From Zooshikella ganghwensis DSM 15267 (lineage in GTDB: Bacteria; Pseudomonadota; Gammaproteobacteria; Pseudomonadales; Zooshikellaceae), in contig NZ_AUAF01000028.1 in the NCBI RefSeq assembly GCF_000428585.1, forward strand, positions 1 to 46,934: a stretch of 46,934 nt of DNA. The letters are read 5' to 3'. Position numbers and translations under genes: made by a program. The notes beneath the pieces were generated by a model. That model worked only from the letters and a program-made list of their open reading frames with translations, was not told the origin of the DNA and ran no database searches. Positions 36,128 through 43,504 of the stretch are shown in pieces (the first letter of the stretch is position 1; each line of letters starts with the position of its first letter).

Positions 36128-37513
36128 TTAAATAATAACTTGATCACGCAATGTTTGCGCGGCCTTTTCAAGGGATTTGATTATTTTTTCTTTGTCGTAG
36201 CGCTCAACATTATCCGTGTCCAAATACATGGAAAAGCCTTGTACTTCATGCTCAATGAAGCTTTGTCTCGCACCTAAGTCTCTTCGAAAATCAACAACCT
36301 GATAGATTGGTACGGGGCGACTAAAACCTTTGACTGAAATTTTCCCCTTGTCCCGACACATAATAACGTCTTTGATCATAGAGTAGGTTTCGTAAGCAAT
36401 GAGAATTTCATTTGGCTCTGCACTGCTTTCTAAGCGGCTGGCTAAGTTAACTTCCTTACCAATCAAGGTATAGTCCATTCGTGACTCGGCGCCAAAGTTG
36501 CCTACGGTACAATACCCGGTATTGATTCCCATGCGGATTTCAAGCGGTTTGCGAACGCCTTGACTGCGCCATTGTTGACGGAGCACTTTCATATGCTTAC
36601 GCATCGCGATTGCCATAGAGACTGCCGCAATGGCATCTTTTTTGGCACCCTGGCTTTTAGGGTCACCAAAAAATACCATCATGCTGTCGCCCACAAACTT
36701 ATCAATGGTACCGCCAAAACGCAGGGCAATTTTGGACATTTCGGTGAGGTAGTTATTCAATAAATCAGTGAGTGCTTCAGCTTCCATTTCCTCTGACAGT
36801 TCAGTGAAGCCTTTAATATCAGAAAAGAATACAGAAAGCTTTTTACGCTGGGTTTCTAGCCGAATATCTCGCTTACCCGAGAAAATAAGGTGATGTAGTT
36901 GAGGTGAGATGTATTTGCGTAGGTTATTCGCGATGATCATATTTTTTTCTTTCAGCAGCTTAACCTCTTCCTGGGCATGGTTGAGCTCAACAGACAAAGC
37001 ATAGAAATAGTAAGCCACATACAGGATATAAACGCCGCCACTAATACCGCTACTGATAATGACAAGGATGGGGGGAGCAGCGGCGAGCATACTACCCCCA
37101 AATAAGTAGCCTAACATGGCACTCGCGATTAAGAAGAGGTTAGTGGTGGCTAATAAGCGTGTGCCCGCAAAAATTAAGGTGCTGAACTCCAGCATGATGA
37201 TGAAGATGACTGTAGAGGCCACTGAAAAGCCGATCAGCCCTATCAACAAGCCGCAGTGAATAGCATCAATGTAATGTAAAATGCGTCTTGTCGTGAAGTT
37301 ATGTTTGACGACAAAGTACCTGGAAATCAGGTAGCTGATATGAGGATATATCAGCGCATAGATAAGCAACCAAAGGGTTTTGTGAGCCAGATGGTTGGTA
37401 TAGGAGGCTGCTGCGATCATCACCGCTGCGGCTAAATAAGCCAGTATGCGAATGTTATAGTCGCGAATAGCAGGACTTTGACTCAGAGTGGTACTACTGA
37501 TCCTTTTCTGCAT
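36128..37513 (-). CDS. cyaB: Adenylate cyclase, MASE2 membrane domain plus class III catalytic domain (CyaB-like)
   Basis: 461 residues, like Pseudomonas aeruginosa CyaB. Six hydrophobic segments (~22-178) form a MASE2 sensor domain, followed by a short coiled linker (180-200) and the class III catalytic domain (~220-410). Metal ligands are Asp232 (FSDIKGFTELS) and Asp276 (DKFVGD). Lys272 and Thr349 (MDYTLIG) match adenine rather than guanine selection, and Asn356 and Arg360 (NLASR) stabilise the transition state. All catalytic residues are present, so it should be active and make cAMP in response to a membrane signal. It stands alone and its promoter lies in the 259-bp gap upstream. Confidence 0.93.
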   Translation of the reverse strand: MQKRISSTTLSQSPAIRDYNIRILAYLAAAVMIAAASYTNHLAHKTLWLLIYALIYPHISYLISRYFVVKHNFTTRRILHYIDAIHCGLLIGLIGFSVASTVIFIIMLEFSTLIFAGTRLLATTNLFLIASAMLGYLFGGSMLAAAPPILVIISSGISGGVYILYVAYYFYALSVELNHAQEEVKLLKEKNMIIANNLRKYISPQLHHLIFSGKRDIRLETQRKKLSVFFSDIKGFTELSEEMEAEALTDLLNNYLTEMSKIALRFGGTIDKFVGDSMMVFFGDPKSQGAKKDAIAAVSMAIAMRKHMKVLRQQWRSQGVRKPLEIRMGINTGYCTVGNFGAESRMDYTLIGKEVNLASRLESSAEPNEILIAYETYSMIKDVIMCRDKGKISVKGFSRPVPIYQVVDFRRDLGARQSFIEHEVQGFSMYLDTDNVERYDKEKIIKSLEKAAQTLRDQVII

Positions 37514-37772
37514 GGTAATTAAACTGCACTTATACTGCGAGCTGACTATAAATCACTAATTGATTTGCCTGACTTACAAAATCATTGAATCACTATGGAT
37601 TCAGATTAGCTCTTAAGTTGTTCCCTGCAACACCTTTACACGAACCTAATGATGGCAAGCTATAAATTGAACGCAGGAAGATCCAAGCAAGGTAGGCAAA
37701 AACCGGAATTTTTACCGGACTTTATCATAAAGTATTAATGCTCGCTCATTTTATTTTCCTGACCGATTAGTT

Positions 37773-38495
37773 TTAAGCTGACTGTTGTATGGCTGTGGTT
37801 GCATCTGTTTCAGGTGATTGTTTGGTTAACACAAGACCGAATGGTTGCGGGCAATATAAGGCGGATAAACGGGTATTATCGATGCTTTCAGGGATACACA
37901 GTAGGGTGTACTTCAGTGCGGTTTTTAGATCAATACGGTGACCGATTGAAATATAAACAGGGGGTAATGGGTTACACACTCGAAGTAGTGCACTGTGATA
38001 TAAATCATCAGTCTTTAATGGGAACCATGATCCGCGCTTTTTACCGAGTCGCTGGCTTAGCTCACTATGAGGTGCTGAACGGATACCAAATGTAGGTGTG
38101 TTGGTAAGTAAGCCGATATGACTTGCAATTCCAAAACGGGTTGGTGGTATTAAACCACGCCCATCACAGATGATCAGGTCTGGTGTTCGCTGTAATTGTT
38201 GTAACGCTTTGACAATTAACGGTGCTTTGCAAAATGAAAAGACGTTAGGCGCCAAAGGATCAGACAGCTTTTCAGAAAGCACATATTGCTCAACCATTTT
38301 CAATTCTGGCAATGACAGCAGCGAGACTTTAGCACTACCACAACCATTGTGTTGGTTGTAGGCAAACTGAGCCCGAGCGATGAAGCGAACAGTACGAACT
38401 TGATTATCCGTTACTATCCATTCCCGCAGGTATTTTTGAATAGCCTCCGCTTGTGGTTGTGTTACTTGCCAGGGATGGAGTTGATGTATTTTCAT
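37773..38495 (-). CDS. Endonuclease V homologue with several catalytic residues replaced
   Basis: 240 residues aligning end to end with endonuclease V (nfi product), which cuts DNA 3' to deoxyinosine. Retained: Asp111 in IICDGRGL, the FGIASHIGLL block and His186 in SIGHRID. Lost: the first metal Asp (Asp43 in E. coli and Thermotoga) is Gln43 in ARAQFAY. The catalytic Glu89 is Lys90 in FSFCKAPL. The PYIPG wedge is missing and the active-site Lys after the TIGVAK strand is replaced (FGIRSA). Metal-dependent cleavage should therefore be abolished, leaving a possible nucleic-acid-binding or regulatory role, or a decaying gene that still has an intact frame. The start ATG has no good ribosome site. 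Confidence 0.8.
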   Translation of the reverse strand: MKIHQLHPWQVTQPQAEAIQKYLREWIVTDNQVRTVRFIARAQFAYNQHNGCGSAKVSLLSLPELKMVEQYVLSEKLSDPLAPNVFSFCKAPLIVKALQQLQRTPDLIICDGRGLIPPTRFGIASHIGLLTNTPTFGIRSAPHSELSQRLGKKRGSWFPLKTDDLYHSALLRVCNPLPPVYISIGHRIDLKTALKYTLLCIPESIDNTRLSALYCPQPFGLVLTKQSPETDATTAIQQSA

Positions 38496-38660
38496 GCAGT
38501 GCTTGCTTGGTTCACACTATCAATATTATTTATGTCACAAAACTGACTAATCCTAGCTTGAGTCTAGAAGGAATGGAAGTCGATTTAAACTAAAAAAATC
38601 GATAGACTGTCATGTAAATGAAAATAAATCTCATTTAGCAAGTATATATACCTCTAATAA

Positions 38661-38684
38661 AGCCTAAAGAGCTGCTTTAGGTTT
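38661..38684 (+). promoter_or_regulatory. Terminator-like hairpin in the nitroreductase leader
   Basis: CCTAAAG (38663-38669) and CTTTAGG (38675-38681) with a short loop, then TTTT. It lies 52 bases before the nitroreductase start, so it may attenuate that gene. No other upstream gene on this strand needs a terminator here. Confidence 0.35.
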
Positions 38685-38736
38685 TACCTTATGAGTACTC
38701 AAGAACAGCCTAGAGGCTAAGTTGACTGGAACAACT

Positions 38737-39297
38737 ATGGACACACTGACAGCTTTACATACCCGCGTTTCTTTTCCTCGTCTGAGTGAGCCTGCCCCTA
38801 ATGAAGATCAGTTAGAGGCTATCTTCCAAGCAGCATTACGTGCACCTGATCATGCGATGCTGAGGCCCTGGCGCTTTTTGACTATTGCTGGAGAACAGCG
38901 TAGTCAGCTAGGTCAGCTTTTGGTGGCTGCCGCTAAGCAAGCAAATCCTCAAATTACAGATGCTGAACAGAATAAACTGCTACAAGCACCATTGCGTGCT
39001 CCTTTGCTGGTAGCTGTTATCTGTTCGCCAAAGTTTCATGCCAAAGTACCTGAATTAGAGCAACTATTGTCTACTGCTGCTGCAGTACAAAATATGTTGC
39101 TTGCTGCATATGCGCTTGGTGTCGGTGCTATGTGGCGAACAGGGCTGATTAGCTATCATGAGCATGTGCAGCAGGGGCTAGGATTAAGCAATACAGAAAA
39201 ACTATTAGGCTTTGTTTACATGGGGCAGCCCGTTGGACAGCCTAAATCCATCATGCCACTGGATACCAAAGATTATTTTCAACCCTGGCAGGGTTAG
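38737..39297 (+). CDS. Nitroreductase-family protein, YdjA-like
   Basis: 186 residues from the ATG at 38737; a TTG at 38722 would add five. An FMN-binding nitroreductase fold of the short YdjA subgroup. Visible family marks are RAPDHAMLRPWRFLTI near residue 38, RAPLLVAVICSP near 92, then AAAVQNMLLAAYALGVGAMWRTG and LLGFVYMGQPVG near the end. It probably reduces nitro compounds or related electron-deficient substrates with NAD(P)H; the natural substrate is unknown. It is the last gene before a 726-bp gap and forms no obvious operon. Confidence 0.88.
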   Translation: MDTLTALHTRVSFPRLSEPAPNEDQLEAIFQAALRAPDHAMLRPWRFLTIAGEQRSQLGQLLVAAAKQANPQITDAEQNKLLQAPLRAPLLVAVICSPKFHAKVPELEQLLSTAAAVQNMLLAAYALGVGAMWRTGLISYHEHVQQGLGLSNTEKLLGFVYMGQPVGQPKSIMPLDTKDYFQPWQG

Positions 39298-40023
39298 ACC
39301 TATTTATGCTGAGCAGTGGGCTTTACCTTATTCTTTGGTGATTAACAGGATGCTTGCTGCTTAAAGAGAAAAGTAAATTGAAGTGGTGAGGTAGCTGCGT
39401 GCTAACTCACCCAGAAGCCGTCAACTGTCAAAATAATATACAATTCACTTGAGAAAGCCTCCAATCCCGTCTATTAGTTTTTAAATGAATCTTCTTAATT
39501 GAATCCTGATGGATGCTTTTTGACCATTAAGCAAGCAACTTTAATTGTTTTGCTTAAACCAGTTTAGTGGGTGGTTTTAGCGATCATTAGTGTGATTAAG
39601 TTCTCGTTAAAAGGCTCTATTCTTTCGACGTTATCTTATGGCCTTCACAGAAATAGCAAATGTGAATTGTTAAACTGGGCGTTATTACTAGGCCTAATAA
39701 CGTAGCAGTAACCTAATTATTTTCATTAATGCTTTCACTGAGTGTTAATAAAACTGTGGATGGGGTTAGGCCAGTAATGTAGAGCCTTTTTTCCTGCCTA
39801 TTGCGTCAACATTACTTGCTTTTGTTTTTTTCAGGTAAGGGTTGCTTACCCTTTAAGCAGTCAAGCTAATGTTGCTTTTGGGGTTGAATTATTAGCTAAA
39901 CAATGTACGACACATGGTTAGCTTGATGTTAAGGCTTTATTTAATTGCAGAAAATAAATTCAGTGCCAGTGACGGATTATTACTGGGACTACGATGGAAG
40001 ATATAATTGGCTAGGTATCTTTG
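39298..40023. other. Long intergenic region upstream of prsK with several dyads
   Basis: No coding sequence recognised. It contains CGTTATTA (39680-39687) and TAATAACG (39695-39702) around a TAGGCCTA core. A hairpin GGTAAG/CTTACC lies at 39834-39850, and TCAAGCTAA (39861-39869) pairs with TTAGCTTGA (39918-39926) 48 bases apart. I looked for a TGGCAC-N5-TTGC sigma-54 promoter and did not find one. The density of dyads suggests a complex control region or long leader for the prsKRT operon. Confidence 0.4.
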
Positions 40024-42129
40024 ATGGATTATCTGGGTCTGTTTAGTTACAGCGTGACAGCATTAGCTTATTTTGTATTAAGCTTGTTGTTGTGCACCAG
40101 TTTGCGAGGACGATCATTAGGGGGCTTGTTACTGGTTGCCACAGCGACGACCACCATTTGGGCAATTTCCGTTGTTTGGGTAAACTGGCATGAACGTTGG
40201 TTTTTAGTCGATAGCTTGCCTATTGAACTCCTGCGGAGCTTTGTGTGGTTATGGTTTCTCAGTAGACTGCTTGCTTTTACTGAATTACAGAGTCGAAAAC
40301 TGTTCCGCTATGGTAAGTCAATTGTATTGATTACAGGCTTGATCCTGTTTTGCTATGAATTAAGTCCTGAGTTGCAGTTATGGGCTCAGGTGTATAGCCA
40401 GGCCGACTGGCGAATTATTGGTCACCTCGGGGTTTCAATTATTGGGCTGTTTTTACTTGAGCAGCTTTACCGTAATACCCAAGTCTCTAAACGCTGGGCT
40501 GTAAAGCATATTTACCTTGGTTTGGCAGCCACATTTGCGTTTGACTTTATTCTTTATGCAGAAGCCCTTCTGTATAGCCATATTAACTTAGCACTGTGGA
40601 ATGCTAGAGGGTGGGTTTTAGCGTTTGTAGTGCCATTAATTGGCTTATCTTCTGCCCGAAATCCAAACTGGGCGTTAGAAGTGTTTGTCTCTCGCAGGAT
40701 TATTTATAGTACGTCAGTATTGGTCATTACTGGCCTTTATCTGTTGCTCATGGCCATTGCAGGATTTTATATTCGAGACTTTGGTGGGCAATGGAGTGAG
40801 GTCTTACTGGCGGTTTTTATAACGCTTGCTACTGTAAGTCTGCTAGTCCTGCTGTTATCTGCACAAGTACGCTCTAAATTTAAAGTGTTAGTGAATAAGC
40901 ATTTTTTTCACTTTAAATATGACTACCGTGATGAGTGGTTGCGGTTGAATAATGCGCTGGTCTCCAATGAGCCTGCTGAGCCTTTACAACAGCGTTGTAT
41001 TAGGGTAATGGCGGATACTGTTGATAGTCCTGCAGGCGTGTTGTGGCAAAAAAATCGAAAAGGTGTTTATCGGCCCGTTTTTGCCTGGAACTTACCTCTT
41101 CCTGAAGACTGTTATGAAACACTTCAAGGTGAATTGATTCCTTTCCTATTACAAAAGCGCTGGGTTATCAATAAACATGAATATGATGACAATAAGTCGC
41201 TTTATGACGGTATTGTGCTACCTGAGTGGTTTACCCAACAGACTACACATTGGTTAATTGTGCCACTGATTAATCATGATGATCTCTATGGCTTTATTGT
41301 TTTGTCTCAACCGCGTGCACCTCGAACCGTTAACTGGGAAGACCATGACTTGTTGAAAATGATTGGTTATCAGTTAACCAACTATTTGGCATTGGTGGAT
41401 GCCAGTGAAGAGCTGGCCAATGCACGACAGTTTGAGGCTTATAACCGACTTTCGGCGTTTATTGTACATGACTTGAAAAACCTTGTAGCACAACTGTCGT
41501 TGATTGTGACAAATGCGGATAAGCATAAGCGTAATCCTGAATTTATTGATGATGCGATTGATACGCTATCGAATGCGGTAGCTAAAATGAACCGCCTATT
41601 AGAGCAATTACGTAAAGGCAAAGTATCGGGTTCTGCTAAAGCATTGGTTGATCTAAATGATTTAGCAGAAGCGGCCGTTAAACAGCAGTCGAATAACCAG
41701 CCAGCCATAACACTTGAATCGGCTAGTCAGCCACTTAAGGCTGTTCTTGATGGAGAAAAAATGGTCTCAGTGCTGGGGCACTTATTACAAAATGCCCAGG
41801 ATGCAACAGAAAATACGGGGTGGATTCGGCTGCGACTGACGCAAGATCAACATGAAGCAGTCATTTCGATTGCGGATAATGGCTGTGGTATGGACCAAGC
41901 CTTTATTCGAGATCGTCTTTTTAAGCCATTTGATACCACAAAGGGTAATGCCGGAATGGGTATTGGGGTATTTGATAGTAAAGCGTTTGTCGAAGGTCTT
42001 AACGGCTCAATGAATGTGACCAGTGTGCCAGGAGAGGGTACAGAGTTTATTTTGCGGTTACCCCTTCACCTTGATCAACAGGAAGCAGGCACTAAAAATA
42101 TGGAGGATGAGCAAGCATGTCAGGTTTGA
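40024..42129 (+). CDS. prsK: PEP-CTERM/XrtA system histidine kinase PrsK
   Basis: 701 residues from the ATG at 40024. The first ~285 residues hold about eight to nine membrane segments, the family's sensor region. A GAF-like domain (~300-455) and the kinase core follow. The phospho-acceptor is His482 in FIVHDLKNLVAQLS. The ATPase part has LLQNAQDATE (N box), ADNGCGM (G1) and FKPFDTTKGNAGMGIGVF (F/G2). This matches the PrsK family that travels with exosortase A and exopolysaccharide loci. It overlaps prsR by 13 bases, implying co-translation and a dedicated kinase-regulator pair. Confidence 0.95.
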   Translation: MDYLGLFSYSVTALAYFVLSLLLCTSLRGRSLGGLLLVATATTTIWAISVVWVNWHERWFLVDSLPIELLRSFVWLWFLSRLLAFTELQSRKLFRYGKSIVLITGLILFCYELSPELQLWAQVYSQADWRIIGHLGVSIIGLFLLEQLYRNTQVSKRWAVKHIYLGLAATFAFDFILYAEALLYSHINLALWNARGWVLAFVVPLIGLSSARNPNWALEVFVSRRIIYSTSVLVITGLYLLLMAIAGFYIRDFGGQWSEVLLAVFITLATVSLLVLLLSAQVRSKFKVLVNKHFFHFKYDYRDEWLRLNNALVSNEPAEPLQQRCIRVMADTVDSPAGVLWQKNRKGVYRPVFAWNLPLPEDCYETLQGELIPFLLQKRWVINKHEYDDNKSLYDGIVLPEWFTQQTTHWLIVPLINHDDLYGFIVLSQPRAPRTVNWEDHDLLKMIGYQLTNYLALVDASEELANARQFEAYNRLSAFIVHDLKNLVAQLSLIVTNADKHKRNPEFIDDAIDTLSNAVAKMNRLLEQLRKGKVSGSAKALVDLNDLAEAAVKQQSNNQPAITLESASQPLKAVLDGEKMVSVLGHLLQNAQDATENTGWIRLRLTQDQHEAVISIADNGCGMDQAFIRDRLFKPFDTTKGNAGMGIGVFDSKAFVEGLNGSMNVTSVPGEGTEFILRLPLHLDQQEAGTKNMEDEQACQV

Positions 42130-43472
42130 AAAAAACCTTACTTATTGTGGAAGATGACCCTGGCCTTCAAAAACAGCTTAAATGGTGTTTTGAACAATAT
42201 GAAACCATTATTTGTGGTGATCGAAATGAAGCCATAAAACATTTACGCCGTGCCGAGCCACAAGTGGTCACGGTTGATTTGGGTCTACCTCCAGACCCTG
42301 CAAATGCCAGTGAAGGTTTAAAAACCGTTGAAGAAATTTTAGCGTTATCGCCAACGACCAAGGTCATTGTTGTGACGGGTAATGATGATCGGGAAAATGC
42401 CATTAAATCCATTGCTCTCGGTGCCTATGATTTTTACCAAAAGCCGATTGATACTGATGTACTGGGGATGATCATCGAGCGTGCTTTTCACCTGCATGAA
42501 TTAGAAACTGAAAACCGTATTTTGGTCGCACGTGAAGAGCATGAGGCATTACAAGGCATTATTGCTTGTAGCCAAAGTATGCAAAAAATTGTTCGCAGTA
42601 TTGAAAAAATTGCCCCCACTGATGTCACAGTGTTACTACTAGGTGAAAGTGGAACAGGTAAAGAAGTGCTAGCCAAAGCGCTGCATAATATGAGTGAGCG
42701 AAAGGATAAACCATTTGTAGCGGTTAACTGTGCGGCTATCCCTGAAAACTTACTTGAAAGTGAACTGTTTGGTTATGAAAAAGGCGCATTTACCGGTGCT
42801 GTTAAGCAGACAAAGGGTAAAATTGAGTATGCCGTTGGAGGTACCTTCTTTTTAGATGAAGTAGGCGATTTACCCATGGCCTTGCAAGCCAAGCTATTGC
42901 GTTTCTTACAGGAGCGAGTGATTGAGCGCGTTGGGGGTAGAGAAGAAATTCCTGTTGATGTGCGTGTGATATGTGCGACCCATCAGGATTTACCCATATT
43001 GATTGAAGACGGACGTTTTCGCGAAGACCTGTATTATCGCATTAGTGAAATAACGCTTAAAATTCCACCGTTAAGAGAGCGTGAGGGTGATCCAATCATC
43101 CTTGCACGTATGTTATTGCAAAAGTATTGTGAACAGCACAAGCGCAATTTGAAAGGGTTCACGAATGATGCACTTGATGCGCTTGCCAGTTATCGGTGGC
43201 CTGGCAATATACGAGAATTAGAAAATCGGTTAAAGCGAGCAGTGGTGATGGCTGATGGCAAACTGCTGACACGTGAAGACTTGGAGCTGGAAGACATTGA
43301 GGTTGAAAACTTTCCATTTAACTTGAAAGAAGTCAGAGAAAAAGCAGAGAAAGAAGTGATTAATCGAGCCATTGGATACACCAATAATAACATTTCTAAA
43401 GCCGCTGATTTATTAGGTGTCACTCGGCCAACACTTTATTCGCTGATGCACAAGTATGGAATTATGGAATAA
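42117..43472 (+). CDS. prsR: PEP-CTERM-box response regulator PrsR (sigma-54 activator)
   Basis: 451 residues. Receiver domain (1-~125) with phospho-Asp54 in VTVDLGLPP. The AAA+ domain (~150-375) has Walker A GESGTGKE (176-183) and the sigma-54 contact loop GAFTGA (223-228), then GGTFFLDEVGDLP (Walker B) and the arginine-finger region around YRISEITL. C-terminal Fis-type HTH (~420-448, NISKAADLLGVTRPTLY). All parts needed to drive RpoN-dependent promoters are intact. Family members bind a PEP-CTERM-box upstream of exosortase-sorted genes. The target genes are not in this window, apart possibly from its own operon. Confidence 0.96.
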   Translation: MSGLKKTLLIVEDDPGLQKQLKWCFEQYETIICGDRNEAIKHLRRAEPQVVTVDLGLPPDPANASEGLKTVEEILALSPTTKVIVVTGNDDRENAIKSIALGAYDFYQKPIDTDVLGMIIERAFHLHELETENRILVAREEHEALQGIIACSQSMQKIVRSIEKIAPTDVTVLLLGESGTGKEVLAKALHNMSERKDKPFVAVNCAAIPENLLESELFGYEKGAFTGAVKQTKGKIEYAVGGTFFLDEVGDLPMALQAKLLRFLQERVIERVGGREEIPVDVRVICATHQDLPILIEDGRFREDLYYRISEITLKIPPLREREGDPIILARMLLQKYCEQHKRNLKGFTNDALDALASYRWPGNIRELENRLKRAVVMADGKLLTREDLELEDIEVENFPFNLKEVREKAEKEVINRAIGYTNNNISKAADLLGVTRPTLYSLMHKYGIME

Positions 43473-43504
43473 CTGTTGTACCTATGAAGAAGGATAGCTG
43501 TGTA

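Noticed and set aside
39298-40023. Possible sigma-54 promoter for prsKRT
   Set aside because: No TGGCAC-N5-TTGC-like pair could be found by eye.
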